Shown in pieces: positions 10,980 through 22,827 of a stretch of 64,000 bases of DNA. Position numbers and translations under genes: made by a program. The stretch is from the NCBI RefSeq assembly GCF_003589595.1, contig NW_020654422.1, positions 16,377,071 to 16,441,070 of the forward strand, read 5' to 3'. This DNA is from Hyposmocoma kahamanoa (lineage: Eukaryota; Arthropoda; Insecta; Lepidoptera; Cosmopterigidae). Numbering within the stretch: the first letter of the stretch is position 1; every line of letters starts with the position of its first letter. Under the pieces are notes generated by a model, which did no database searches, was not told where the DNA came from, and was given only the letters and a program-made list of their open reading frames with translations.

Positions 10980-12035
10980 TGGGTAAATGTTAAGTTTCAC
11001 ATAAATTGTATCTTTCTCATTGGGGAGCGGGTTACTAACTGAAAACCAATATACTACCTTAGGAATAATATTGTTCACATCGTCTTAGGGACATTGATGC
11101 CTTTTAACTTTATATAATAAGGAAGAATCATCAGCAAACTATAACTATTTCAACACCACGCATTTTCAGTATTAAGTGCCCTAACCTTAAACAATGTTTC
11201 GTTGATCAAAAACTATTACGCAAATTTAAAACTAGTATACTAAACGTCTTTTCCCATAAGTCCTTGTTGGGAATTTTCTTTCTTTTTTTCTTTCTAAGAC
11301 TTTTTCTTCGATGATAGCACTATTTTTGTATTCTAGCCCTTTACAAAAAAAATGAGAGGTGGCTCGAATTATGTGTCCGGGAGTATATAAACTAACTTTA
11401 CCTGTCCCATTATACTTCACACACATTTCCCCATAGATACTGACTAAATTTGAACCCCTATCCCTATTAATGAGAGAGTGTGCTATCACTGCTTAATTCG
11501 ATACGACAGCGCAATCCCGCAGTGTCCGCAGTAAATTACACGCGGCTTTCAAACATTAATTATTGGGCCTTTGTGATACTGACTTCGTAGTACCTAACAT
11601 CTACTCGACTGTACCTTCATTTTTGCGTAAATTGATGTTGTTTATAGCCGCGCGAATCTCGCCATTATTTTCTCGGCTTTGTTGCTATAACATTGGGGTT
11701 AAGTTCTTATAATGGATTCAGCCGCAGTAATATTCTTCAATATATTCCGGAACCCAGAGAAGTAAGTGAATTGATTTGAAAAACAAACATAAATAAATTA
11801 GATTTTTACGAAAATGTTATGAATCAATTCAGCCGTTTTATTTAAGTCTATTTCCAAGTTTTATTATTATAATATTACTTATGAGGGCTGTATTTTCAGA
11901 GAATATATACTTCGTATGATATGATGAAGTATGTAGGTAAATATTACTCTTAGAAAGGAGACCAGGTGCGCTTTATATGCTTTGTATATTCTATGGTAGT
12001 GTGTGAAATAAATTATACTTAATTTTTTTTATGAA
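10980..12035. other. No recognisable feature
   Basis: About 1 kb of AT-rich DNA. An 85-codon minus-strand frame (11232-11489) shows no recognisable domain. Confidence 0.45.
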
Positions 12036-12039
12036 TACC

Positions 12040-12225
12040 TCCGCGGTCGAGTAGCTTGCACACCGGTTTTCATGGTGTCGCCATCTCCGGGATCCTGGGT
12101 TCGATCTTCTGCTGGGTCAATGTAGAAACAGACTATATTGTCTAGAGTCTGTGTGTGATACCGTCGTTGTTTCCGATTTCCATAATACAAGTGCTTTAGT
12201 GACTTCAAGATTGATGTAAAGCTCG
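12040..12225 (+). mobile_element. Metulj-like tRNA-derived SINE
   Basis: CCTCCGCGGTCGAGTAGCTT, CACACCGGTTTTCATGG, CCATCTCCGGGATCCTGG, then the B box GGTTCGATCTT and CAATGTAGAAA, followed by ATACCGTCGTTGTTTCCGAT, TTCCATAATACAAGTGCTTT. This order matches the Metulj SINEs I know from Heliconius and other butterflies. Promoter boxes are mutated, so the copy is old. Confidence 0.75.
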
Positions 12226-12244
12226 AACAAAGGTAAAGAAATTG

Positions 12245-12325
12245 TTTCGATCCTACTGGACTCATCCAACTGAATTCGAACCAGCGCCCGTCGCTTCAAC
12301 GTGGCTACCGCTCTTGGCAACAATC
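12245..12325 (-). mobile_element. Possible tRNA-like SINE head
   Basis: On the minus strand CCAAGAGCGGTAGCCACG could be an A-box region and CTGGTTCGAATTCAG a B box at roughly tRNA spacing. No acceptor stem is visible, so it is not a functional tRNA. No second copy exists in the window to confirm it. Confidence 0.4.
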
Positions 12326-12329
12326 ATTT

Positions 12330-13800
12330 ATTATTAGCAACAAGCTAGCAGATTTTACGAATGTCTCTATATACTTTATTTATTTATGTATTTAATCGTT
12401 CATTGTAAAGGAAAATCACAAATCACATTTAAACAAGGAAAACACAAATAACAGGTTCTGCTAAAACATTTTGTTGTCTCAATAATAATAACAAACTAGT
12501 GGAGGATTTTCACAATAATAGATGGAATATTATACAATAAAAATAAATAATGCAAGATTCTATATACTTTACAATTCAATTAAAATCTATATTTACAATT
12601 CAATTTAGCAGGTGAAACAAAATTTTACTTTTGGATTTGGATTGCGTAAAAAACTTTTTGAAAATAATAAAAAATAAAACAATCGGAATAGATGTGGTGT
12701 CAAATCGATACCTCCCATGAACACTACGCCAACGTTATTGTAATATACAGCCATATTTGTTTACTAATATTTTGCTCTTTGAATTTTGTGAAAAAAATAA
12801 ATAAACAAAAAACTAAATTTGTAAAAAAGAAACAAAAAAACAAAATTTTGTGGAAGAAAAATAAGGAAACAAATTAAAAACAGAACAAGTCCAAAAATTA
12901 AGATGGCGTAGTGATCATTGGAGGTATCGAAATGTAGGAGAATTGTTTAGTGTTATATCTGAAATGCGACTGCTGACTCGTGAAATCAAATTGTTGGTTT
13001 ATTTGGCTGCCTCGTAAAGTACAGAGCGTATTCGCGCAAGCCTCTAATAAATTGCGCAAAATAAAACAAACTGCTGGATTTTGGAGGTTTAACTGGCTGA
13101 AGAAAGAGAACTAACTGATCCCCGCGACTTCGTCTGCGTAGAATAAGTACTTCGAGTAGCCTACAGTCCTTCACTAATTTTTATACGTTTTTTGATTAAA
13201 ATTGGTTCAGCGGTTTAGGCGTAAAATGGCAGATCGATTTACTTTCGAATTTATAACATTATTTTGGATTATTAATTTGACGAAATGTGTTTTCGTTCAA
13301 TGCTATAATATCTAGGTATTTTCTAGATAATACGTCGTCTGATATACGTTATAAACAATTTAGTTGACAATAAATGCTGTGATGTCACGATGGTCTCCGC
13401 AAAGAAATTGCTTGAAAAGCGTGTAATAAATTGGAAATCATACTAGTCTCGAATTTAGTATAATCTGGGATAAACGAATATCTATCCTACATCATACTAT
13501 AAAAAATAATTTGCCAATAACACCTTTGCCATCGAGGGAAGTCTTATGTATATCAGAGAAACGAAACTTCAAAGGGACTACTTAGAGCCCCCAGACCAGT
13601 ACAATAAGGAAAAATCCTTTTGCTAAGTTGGTTCAACCGAGAATCATATTTGGGATCCCACCCATACCCAGAGTGTTTATTTGCTGAGATATCGAGGATT
13701 TCGAAATGCTGAAGAATAACACAGGTTACTATTTGGAAGGAAACGTTTATCAAGATGCACTTTGTAGTGTGAAGCCACCGACCTTTTGTGATCTCCATTT
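12330..13800. other. No recognisable feature
   Basis: Strongly AT-rich (12350-12880 almost entirely A/T tracts), then ordinary non-coding-looking sequence. The T-rich start at 12370 could be the poly(A) end of a minus-strand retroelement, but no body was recognised. Confidence 0.45.
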
Positions 13801-13805
13801 AATAT

Positions 13806-13980
13806 AAGATAAATTTATTTAAATATAACTTAATCTAATACTAGGAAAAGAAATGTAAATGAAGCTATAATAGCTTATATATAGCGTATAAAAATAAGCA
13901 TTAAGAAGGGAACTTAAATTATACAATATTCATCGTAAAGCTTATACATTTTAATATAAGAACCTAATGTGTAACTGCGA
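13806..13980 (+). repeat. Dispersed repeat R4, copy a
   Basis: Matches 63198-63362 in the same orientation, with shared blocks AAGATAAATTTATTTAAATA, TAACTTAATCTAATAC, AATAAGCATTAAGAAGGGAA and CTTAAATTATACAAT. Identity is about 85% by eye over 170 bp. The family is unknown; strand is arbitrary. Confidence 0.75.
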
Positions 13981-14024
13981 TGTCTACCTAAATAAATGTA
14001 TAATAGTAAATGTGTACCTGTATT

Positions 14025-14250
14025 TATCGAGTTCTTAGGTTTTCGCGATTGTTACACATAGGAAATGAAACTATTTTTCCGGATTTTAATCGCGTATATT
14101 TGTTTTTTCAAACAAACCGACGTTTTGGGGCCTTTACAGGTCCCAGTCAACCGTGACCGTGACCGTGATCTGTAAAGGGCCCGAAACGTCGGTTTGTTTG
14201 AAAAAACAAATATACGCGATTTAAATCCGGAAAAATAGTTTCATTTCCCA
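14025..14250. mobile_element. Head-to-head pair of Penelope-like tails with 12-bp target duplication
   Basis: Two copies of one tail face each other. 14027-14140 is the inverse and 14164-14250 the direct copy of the unit GGGCCCGAAACGTCGGTTTG, AAAAAACAAATATACGCG, ATCCGGAAAAATAGTTTCAT. The pair is flanked by TGTACCTGTATT at 14013-14024 and again at 14251-14262. The CCCGAAACGTCGG word and inverted partial copies are typical of Penelope-like retroelements; the family call is inference. Confidence 0.75.
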
Positions 14251-14264
14251 TGTACCTGTATTGT

Positions 14265-15020
14265 TGGCATGTTTTTGGGCAATTTTCTTTATATTACAGC
14301 TTAAAAACAGATTTATTTTATTACAGATTAAATCAGATTTATTAATTACTCGTTCCTAGGAAACGCCCATACTTTTCCTGATTCTTGAAAGATAGTATTA
14401 ATGTCTAAAACGAACTAATGCTAACATTACCTATTTTTCTCACCTTAACGGATGTGAAGTGAGTTTGAAGCGGCAACTTAAGCCGACGTCGCTCAAGATG
14501 TTGTAGAACTCCACCTCAGTGTACAACTTGCTGCTATACCTATGCACATACTGCTGCGCCATAACTGCTGTCTTGTCATCAACCTTGCTACCCTCCAGTC
14601 CTGCACTACAACCGTGCTGCCTTCAGAACCTGCACCTCTGTCCTTGAACTCTAGTCCTTGACGGCAGAGGCCTCTAACTCTGTGCCTCCATTTCGTTTTA
14701 TTTTCACTTTCACACTACATTCCTGGCTCTACTACGCAATAACACTTTCACATTCTTTTTCTTTATATAAATTTTTACTTAGTTAATCCTCCACTCATTT
14801 AATTCCATAGTTCTTTATCACTCAAAGCCTCCCTAACCCGACAACTTATGTGTGTGTCACATTAGCCTGTGCTCGTCTAACTCGGCACTTAGTTCTAAAT
14901 TAAAATAAATTCCTCTGTATCTCTCGCTTTCACCTTCGATTCTATATGTCAGCCAATTAACACACACTGAGATAAACAGATGAGGAATTGCTGTTGCAAA
15001 ATCACAAACGCTTATCTTCC
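14265..15020. other. Unassigned stretch with a GC-richer block
   Basis: Sequence from about 14455 to 14720 is noticeably less AT-rich than its surroundings and rich in CTG/CAG-type words. I recognised no protein in any frame. It may be the body of an unrecognised element. Confidence 0.4.
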
Positions 15021-15024
15021 GTCT

Positions 15025-15300
15025 GTTCTGCTCCGCATTTTGCAGTTCTTTGGTTACATTGCACGCAGAAGCGTTGATAGTCTCGGTAGGATTGAGTGCA
15101 AACGATCTAGAGGTCGAAGTTCGAGACGATGGTTTGACCAGGCGGCTGAAACTCTGGCAATACCAGTAAGCATCGCATTCCACTTAGCCAAAGACAGGGT
15201 GCATTGGAGAGGATTGATTGTATGTGTATTTGCTCAAAGTCACGATCCTCAGCAGTGAGGGACCGACGGAGGAGGAGGAGATGAACAAGAAACCCTTGCC
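15025..15300 (+). mobile_element. LINE ORF C-terminus (non-LTR reverse transcriptase)
   Basis: The open frame ending at 15258 gives 'LRILQFFGYIARRS', 'RSRGRSSRRWFDQAAE', 'AKDRVHWRG' and 'SHDPQQ' before the stop. This is the standard C-terminal tail of a widespread insect LINE: a GHI/GYI-type motif, then RGR..RW.DQ, then DR..W, then HDPQQ. Only the last ~75 codons are present; the catalytic domain is missing. Downstream GACGGAGGAGGAGGAG fits the usual 3' junction. Dead 5'-truncated copy. Confidence 0.85.
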
Positions 15301-15309
15301 TACAATCAT

Positions 15310-15985
15310 TCACTGACGCACGTTGTAACATCACAGCATTCACTCAAACAAACACATTTCTTTACTCTGATATTTAAGCATTTAGAGATGAATTGGCAAT
15401 ATTTGGAAACACGTTTATATACGATACTGTTCAATGTATATATCCCGAAAGCATGTTAGTAATATAACTAAAAAATAAAATAAAATAAATACTGATTTTC
15501 AGTTGCGAAAAGTCCATATATCCATTACCAATCGACTTGACTTGTGAAATTGGTCGGTCTTAACATAACATACTCGTAAAATACTATCTTCGTCGACTAT
15601 GTTTTCATTTAATTTGAACAAACGAAACGACTGACTATTTTATCTGAAGATGTAGTCACACATCCCTCGCCTAGTTTTCTCAACAAAACGCCCGACTGTT
15701 TCGTCCGACGACGACGTATGCAATAGTAGACTTGTTTTCGTTAACAATATGGTTAGGTCATGAGTGAGTCGTGGGCGAGTCAATACAGTATTATGGTGTT
15801 AATTAAAATAGATTATTGCGTAACCGATGTTATGTTAAAATTTTCTTCTACCCGACTACCGGCTTCTCACTTGAGAATAGCCAATCTTCGCCAATGCTGG
15901 CTTGAATTTATCAGGTCTATATTACGAAACTTCGCGCTGGTATAATCTTGGAATAATTTTCTTATTTCATGATTGACATAAATCA
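15310..15985. other. No recognisable feature
   Basis: Nothing recognised on either strand. A 61-codon frame at 15760-15945 has no domain. Confidence 0.45.
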
Positions 15986-15990
15986 TTTTA

Positions 15991-16110
15991 CATACTGTAC
16001 AAAATATATTTAAGTAGTATCAATCTAGGTAAGATGTATAAAATAGCATTACGGAGCGACATTACCATCTTCTTACATGGTAAAGCTCCTTAAATGTAGA
16101 ATTAAAAAAG
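15991..16110 (+). repeat. Dispersed repeat R3, copy a
   Basis: Inverse counterpart of 48235-48358. Shared words are ATACTGTACAAAATAT, AATCTAGG, AGCATTACGGAGCGACATTA and GGTAAAGCTCCTTAA. Two copies on opposite strands 32 kb apart indicate a transposed repeat; class not determined. Confidence 0.75.
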
Positions 16111-16395
16111 TGCTTCAAGAATTATAGATAACAACATAACTTTCAACTGGTGTTCGAAAAATAGACATCAGCAGTCATGCGCAAGAATATGCAGATACTG
16201 TGTAATGATACCGTTTAGGATAAGGTTAAATAAGCCAAATTCACGACAAATGACTTTTCTAGTTCTTCACGTATTCGTTTATATTCTCAACGACTTCAAT
16301 AAAATTTCCTCGACTCTTCTTAACTTCATTTATATTGGAGACTACGTTTGTGAGAGTAGCTTTTTGTATCTAATGGTGCAACCGGTTTCGAATTC

Positions 16396-16668
16396 TTTTT
16401 TACAATATCAAGTGATAAGCTACACGCTTGTCTATAACAGTTGCAGTGCCACTCAGAGCTATCAATCGCAAAGATTTGTGGGGCGCTGTCATTGCGCCCG
16501 TAACCCTGAGACACAAGTTGACAAGTCCCATGGCCCTGTAATTTCACCAGCACCGTTATCCTTCAAAACCGGAACGTAGTAATGCTCACATTACTGTTTG
16601 GTGGCAGAAATAGGTGAGGTGGTAGTACTTCTCTGGACGAACTCTTTCACAAGGAGCTCCATTGCCAC
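16396..16668 (-). mobile_element. SINE-A copy 8 (near full length)
   Basis: Minus-strand copy whose A-rich tail reads TTTTTACAATATCAAGTGAT in plus orientation; the segment just inside the tail (GACGGGACGAACAAG) is deleted. The 5' end is intact (reverse complement of AGTGGCAATGGAGCTCC). The small hairpin AGTAATGctcaCATTACT is preserved. Confidence 0.92.
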
Positions 16669-16674
16669 TAAATA

Positions 16675-18140
16675 TTACTGTTGCTCGTATACTATATATT
16701 ACACTACCTGTATAGAATAACACTAATATTGTAAGCGAAAGTTTGGGTGGACTGGATTATTATTTTTTGTAAAATATTACTTTAATATCGTGACAGATAC
16801 TATGTGCGGCAAAATATAAGAGTCTACGAAACGAATTAAATTCTTTACATTAAATTATCGATCGTATGGTAGTGCTGCTAATACGGCTAACGGTAAATTA
16901 CTTTTATAAATGTTTCATCACATCGTAATAAATAAAAACTTGCGAAGTGATCCCTTTTTTATTTTGTTTATTTTGAAAGGTAACCCTGTGTCCCGCCGTA
17001 ATTCGATTTTATAGCAGCAGGGACAAGCACGTAGCAATGCCTCGGAGGGTTACGCTGACTTTAATGCCACTTGCGTGTAAGTTCTCACAATAATCAAGTA
17101 AGAAAGGATGAATGAATGTCGCATTTAGAATACATGGACTCCGGAAGTTCGTTCGTGATATACATTCATTTAGTGCCAGAATTCCTTTCTTGCAATTCAA
17201 AGGACAATGGCAAACTCCCATATAAATTTTTGTTGACATAATTTGTATGTGTCTGTTTATGAAAAATGTGTGAAAATATAGATTTGAAATTCCTGAACAA
17301 ATTTTGTTTTGGGTTTACTGTTCTGAGATGTCAGGAATTAAATATATTCCAGTTTGAAGTTTTAAAGGTTATGTGTTGCGTAATTGAATAAAATATATTC
17401 GGCGTTTTATTATATCAAAATAAAGTACAGAAGCCTTAAACGGAGTAAATAGAAGCTGAATTGCCGTGGGCTTGTGACGTGACGAAAGTTCAGAGGAAAT
17501 TATTTTGTATACTGGTATGGTCAAAAGGCATGAAGTTAAGCCATAACAAAAAAAAAACTGAGTTAATTAATAACATACCACAGACTACTGCACTGGTAAT
17601 CCGGCCACAAATTATTTTTTGTGAAACGTGCCATCTATCCCTGATTTTGGGAACTTTTTGTCCAAATCATTATCTCGATTGGCATTTTGGAAAAGAAATT
17701 ATCGACTTTTTTTGTACACAATACTATATACTTAATCTTTTATTAGTTTATTACAAATCGATCGAATCAGTACATTTGATATTACGTGAACTAAATGTGG
17801 ACCATAAATAGCCATACGCCTACGTATGGAATTTCAGTAACTATATTGAAATTCAAAATTATCAAAGTGAACAGCTATAAAGAGGTCAAAGAAATGGCTA
17901 TGAACCGTGAGGAGTAGAGAAGGCTACTCCGACAAGAGTTTAGCTCTTAAATAAGATGATGATATTAAAATTCGTTTTTTGGCGGCTAGATGTCGCTCAA
18001 CGTTAAGAAACTAATAGTTGAAAAATATCGCGGTTACATACTAATTAATCATTAGAGTTTCTTTTAAATATGATTTTACTTCCAGACTTAGATAGGCCGC
18101 TATTATAACTTGAAAAACCTAATGAATTTATGACAACACT
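16675..18140. other. No recognisable feature
   Basis: Two open frames (minus 17009-17239, plus 17461-17811, up to 116 codons) have no recognisable motif and no context as exons. Near 17965 GGCGGCTAGATGTCGCTCAA is a common type of word in lepidopteran repeats. Confidence 0.4.
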
Positions 18141-18144
18141 GACA

Positions 18145-18279
18145 CAGTCAACCGTGACCATGGGACCTGTAAAGGGTCCGAAACGTCGGTTTGTTTGAAA
18201 AAACAAATATACGCGATTTAAATCCGGGAAAATAGTTTCATTTCCTATGTGTAACAATCGCGAAAACCTAAGAACTCGA
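18145..18279 (+). mobile_element. Penelope-like tail, copy 2
   Basis: CAGTCAACCGTGACCATGGG, ACCTGTAAAGGGTCCGAAAC, GTCGGTTTGTTTGAAAAAAC, AAATATACGCGATTTAAATC and the end CGCGAAAACCTAAGAACTCG. Nearly identical to the units at 14.1 and 19.6 kb, so the three are recent relative to other repeats here. Confidence 0.75.
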
Positions 18280-18284
18280 ATTTA

Positions 18285-19555
18285 TTTTATTCAAACTTGT
18301 AATTATGACATTTGAAGACGATCGAAACTAATCAATTGTTTTAACTATGATTTTGCCATTTAACTGTAGATACATACAGCCTGGTCATGCAGATACTTAT
18401 CAGTTGTATAAGTATTAAAAACTACACAATTTCTTGCAACCCTTGTACCCTTTTTCGAACTTCCCTTCTCTTATCTTTCGTTTTCCGGTACACCCATTTC
18501 CTACCCACGCACAGTATACCCTCGCAGTTAGACTTCATGTGGGCACAATGAAGCTTGAAGTTTTGATGAATATAAAGTAAATTATCATCTTGGAATTTAG
18601 CGGGGCAACACATATAATGCGTGCTATTTATTTAAACTTATATAGGTCTGCGCAATTGCGTGCAGTTGAATTAAATGTAATTTTGCTTTAAAATTAAGAT
18701 TTTTATTCGTAAATAAACGCAACCTAAAAGGTAAATGTAATTTGTGTATTTAAAAACAAATGATCGGAAGAGCATTTACAAAATTGAATTTTCAACCTTT
18801 ATCAAAGAGGGAGCACAATAAAAAAAACACAATCGGAAAGTGAGTTGAAAGCAAAAAAGGCTATAGAGTCAATAGATGGAGGTTATCGACCGGCAGCTTA
18901 TTTAGAGCTTTATGCAAATGAACAAAATTAAAACTTTTTAATTCGACGGCAATTTTATTTTCAATTAATTATTTGAAGTTCGATTTGTGTTAGAAAATAC
19001 GAGCGCGTATTTTCCAAGTAAGTATTTTCACGGAAAGGAAATGAATATCTACTCAATTACTTAGGATTACAAGCAATTATTCTCGAGTGCAAAGAGATCG
19101 TCCAATAATTATGTTGGTGAATGATTAATCTTCTTTCAGAGACTGTAATGAATCGCCGTCGCCTCTTATAATTAATAATGTTTTGGAATTCATAAAACCG
19201 TCGTTATTGTGTTGCTTCGTTATTTTTACACCTGTAATACGACGACATCTCTTGTATATTTTATTAATAAGTGTAAAACCTGTGACAATTACTTGTTGGG
19301 TATCGGTTAGTATCAGAGTTCGTCCGAAATAGCGTCCACAAACGCTACGAAAAATCGTTACGATCAGAGGACTGACTGTAAATTTGTAATCATTCAAACT
19401 TAAGTGTTTCAATATTGTTAAAATAAAATAATAAATAAATTGGAATGTTCTTTCTAAAATTAAAAATAAGGTATTCAATTAATAACTTTGTAACTACAGT
19501 GGAAAAAATAGGGTGGTTTGCATTAATATTAAACATAAGTGGTTGATCTTTACCA
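18285..19555. other. No recognisable feature
   Basis: AT-rich. A short hairpin occurs at 18993-19014 (GAAAATACG...CGTATTTTC). Minus-strand frames at 18422-18613 and 19125-19478 lack recognisable domains. Confidence 0.45.
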
Positions 19556-19559
19556 CCTC

Positions 19560-19692
19560 AGTTAACCGTGACCATAGGACCGGTAAGGGCCCGAAACGTC
19601 GGTTTGTTTGAAAAAACAAATATACGCGATTTAAATCCGGAAAAATAGTTTCATTTCCTATGTGTAATAATCGCGAAAACCTAGGAACTCGA
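19560..19692 (+). mobile_element. Penelope-like tail, copy 3
   Basis: Same unit as 18145-18279, in the same orientation 1.4 kb downstream, starting AGTTAACCGTGACCATAGG and ending CCTAGGAACTCGA. All three tails in the window share the same 3' end, consistent with 5' truncation from a common element. Confidence 0.75.
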
Positions 19693-19851
19693 TATTGTGT
19701 TTGCGTTACGATTTTTATTTAGTTCTTAATAATATGTTTATAAGGTTTAAATTAAAATGTTAACGCAAACGCTATAGTTAAGTTTATATATTTGAAAACT
19801 TATACTAAGGTCTCAGACGGAATTATTTGATAGGTACAGTTCATTGCGATT

Positions 19852-19948
19852 TTTTTTTCTGTTTGGTCCAACAGAATGCGTTAAGGCATTAAAAACGCCA
19901 TTGTTACTTTAGTATAATGCGCAACAAGGTTTAAATAAATAAATAAAT
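19852..19948 (+). mobile_element. LINE 3' tail ending in (AAAT)n
   Basis: TTCTGTTTGGTCCAACAG, CGCCATTGTTACTTTAGTAT, AATGCGCAACAAGGTTTAAA then AAATAAATAAATAAAT. The end resembles the 3' terminus of a lepidopteran jockey-like LINE (CTGCCATTGTACTTT..., GTGCAATAAAGTTTAAATAA). A related tail lies at 22828-22905. Confidence 0.6.
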
Positions 19949-19949
19949 G

Positions 19950-22085
19950 TCGACACGTACACTACAGTTTAACGTAGCAATCTTCATTCCGTTCCGTTTT
20001 GCGATGAAGACAAACGAATTTTTTGCGGTTGTTGATTTAATTCACGACTTAAGAAGAAAAGAGAAAAAGTGACGCAGTCGACCCACGCGACTACGACTGT
20101 TGCACAGTTCATCCGGTTTCAAATTTTGATAGTGTTCGTCAGTACAGTACTAAAAAATCGTACAAAACTGTACAGTTTTCTCATATACACGTTACGATCA
20201 GTCGGTGTACCGATCAAACGGTCTGATTGTAAAGATTTTCACGACACACTTTTCAGGACACGCGCCCGCTTTCAATGTGTTTCACGCTTAAAAGTACCAA
20301 GAATAAACGGGCCTGTGTGAAGAGACTGATGGAAGAGGCGAAGGAGGTTGGTCAGGAGCGTAGCAGGTTGAGGTTGCCTACCCCTGTGGAAGAAGGGGTG
20401 ATCTTTTTCTACCTCTTCTTATTGTGTCAGGGTAGGATATAGATAGGATGGTACGTCTTGCGGGGTTCCATTCGTGCACCCATGCATGATATAATATTAT
20501 GTAGATATGATAAATAATATATATTTTTTGTTATCAATAGTTAGTATTGGTAACAGTGATAATATAGTATATTTTTTATCAAGAAGCTAAACCGTGGCAA
20601 GTTTAGTAGTGGTTTTAGTTGTAATTATGTTGTTTCACTTATTGAACTATCACCGTTTGGCACCAACTAGAGCAAGTACTGGCTGTGTGAGTATGTCTAG
20701 GTCACTCATAATAAATTAAAAAACTAAGTACGTTTTACTTCCTAGGGAGTAAATGATACGCTTTACTCCCGCTACGCAAGGCTATATTGACGTACTTTTA
20801 GAGTATGAGATGTGAACTAGTTATTTGTTATGTAAGGCTTCAAAGTTGTTGTTTGACGTGAGTGCATGTATAGAAAACCTGAGCAAGCGAAGGATTCGAA
20901 GATTTATAATAAGAAAAATAGAATTCTGAGCGTAGCAAAGGTTTAAAGGCGCGAGACACAAAACATCTTTGCTGCCGAGCGAAAGATACAACTTTTCATC
21001 TCACTATGGCGTGGAAAATAGTCCATGAAAAAAAAAACAGTTGAAGTACAACAAATTATTTTAACGCACAAACTTAGTTATCGTTGCCAATTTAATGTCA
21101 ACAATAATAAGAATAAAATATACCAACGGATTTATACATAAATGATGTACGACAAATCGCGTAGTTCAAAATATCATTATATTTTTTTTTTCATCGAATG
21201 AAAATCCATCGTTACTTCGAATTTCAAATACGTTTTCCACGCTAGCGTGGTAGAAACGCTTCTGCGCGATTAGATCAGATTTCTAATGGGAAAGACAGTT
21301 TTTCCGAGCTAGTGAGGTGAAAAAGTATTTTCTATAATACCTTGTGAGAGAGACTGTAAAGTCATATAAAGTGTATTCAACAGATTCAAATTAAATGTAA
21401 TGATGTAATATGCTAGACAACTACAACTGGTCTCAAGTTAGGAAATTTCTACTTTGAATACCGAAGCAACGGAATTCACTCCGGAGCACTATCCGGAACA
21501 TCAAAACCACTAACCAATTTACAGAAGTTAATTTCCTAAACTTGTCCTACCGGAAATCAAATCTGCGACCTTCTCGTCCAGCTCCCACAGTGTAAATCGT
21601 AAGTGTAAGTCGTAACTATATACTATATGCCTATATATACCTATATATATTACGTATTCGTAATTTTATATTGAGATTATGACCTTTAAGAAAACTTTTA
21701 CCCTGCAAAACCTTTTATCTGAAGGACTTTTTTTTACTAAACATATTTAAAAGGGTCGACATGATTTCGCGGTCGGTCCCGACTTCGTTGCAAAAAGTAA
21801 TGGGTACATCCTTAGTACCTATCGCAAATGGACATAGACTGCGGTAGCCACTTTCCATCAGATAGACCGTCTGTTCCTTTTCTGTTTTAATAGATATGGT
21901 TCATGTTGCGGAGAATCTTTTTGAGAATCTGCAAGATCTCTGCTTAATGGTGCTGTGGGTACTTAAATAGGTACTATAAGGGCGCGTTTATTCGACACGA
22001 ATTTTATCGCGCTCACTCCGCGCGGAGTCCGCGTTGCCGCCGCGTAGCGACCGCGTGCGTCTAACTGTCAACCCAAAATACGCTC
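19950..22085. other. Unassigned stretch with a small charged open frame
   Basis: Mostly AT-rich. At 20275-20442 a 55-codon plus frame reads 'KNKRACVKRLMEEAKEVG', 'QERSRLRLPTPVEEG', which looks more protein-like than chance but matches nothing I can name. At 21237-21250 lies a 14-bp perfect palindrome (CCACGCTAGCGTGG), with similar half-motifs near 21010 and 21305, suggesting an eroded DNA element. Confidence 0.4.
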
Positions 22086-22089
22086 TATT

Positions 22090-22435
22090 TTTTTTATTTT
22101 TTTTATTGTGACTCGGCAAAATGACTGCACCGCGCCTGATGGAAAGTGCGAATACAGTCCAGAGATGAGAGTAACGGATGGAAAACACAAATATCTTCAC
22201 TCCGTCACTATCATTTTGCTGGTTTGGCCAAATGCTTCTTCACACTACGTTTGAAGGACCCGATGTTATAGAGGGGAGGGAATACATGCGCCGGGAGCTG
22301 GTTCCACAATTTGATGGTTTGGCATATAAACGAATTGCCAAACTTTTTAGTGCGGGACGGTATTGAACTGACAGTCCAACTGTGGCAACGCAGTCCGGCA
22401 CGGGTGGTCCGCTGATGGAAAGGAGATTTGTTTTG
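22090..22435 (-). mobile_element. LINE ORF2 C-terminus and 3' UTR (jockey-like), copy a
   Basis: Reading leftward from about 22430: 'SPFHQRTTRAGLRCH', 'SIPSRTKKFGNSFICQTIKL', 'WNQLPAHVFPPLYNIGSFKR', 'SVKKHLAKPAK' and a stop at 22211. This uninterrupted ~70-residue run is a textbook LINE C-terminus. The 3' UTR follows to 22090, where T-rich sequence marks the poly(A) end. The ORF end and UTR are shared with 45939-46150. The catalytic domain is absent. Confidence 0.92.
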
Positions 22436-22614
22436 CTTTTACGTTTTAACTTAAATGAGTGTCTCGGGCACGCGGGCGAGACTGGCTTGAATTTCATAAG
22501 TCTAAATTCATCTATACTTTTTGTGTGTATGTTACGCGATGGTCCGACATTGTGAACCGATTTCGATTCTTTTTTTCGTTGGAAAGGACGTACTTCAATA
22601 GTCCCACTCAAATT

Positions 22615-22745
22615 TGGAAAAATATATTACACTTCTAAGTGTGGCAAATTAGGGGATGAATCCGGTTTATTCAATTTTACCCACTTTCCGTTAACCGATT
22701 TCAATAAAAGTTGGCGCATAGATAACTTATGTTATGTTATATTTA
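22615..22745 (-). repeat. Dispersed repeat R2, copy a
   Basis: Inverse match to 23660-23790 and 63390-63530: TTTATTGAAATCGGTTAACG, GAAAGTGGGTAAAATTG, CCGGATTCATCCCCTAATTT. It lies just beyond the LINE at 22.1-22.4 kb and faces copy b less than 1 kb away, giving an inverted pair. Confidence 0.7.
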
Positions 22746-22827
22746 TTGTATACCATTATAAATTAACTATCGAGTTGTGGCTTATGGTATCTTGTTATTA
22801 TTTTAAGTGTACAATCATAGTTTTTTT

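Noticed and set aside
12117..12323. 68-codon minus-strand frame
   Set aside because: Antisense of the Metulj-like SINE and the adjacent tRNA-like head.
17461..17811. 116-codon plus-strand frame
   Set aside because: No recognisable motif; composition consistent with chance in AT-rich sequence.
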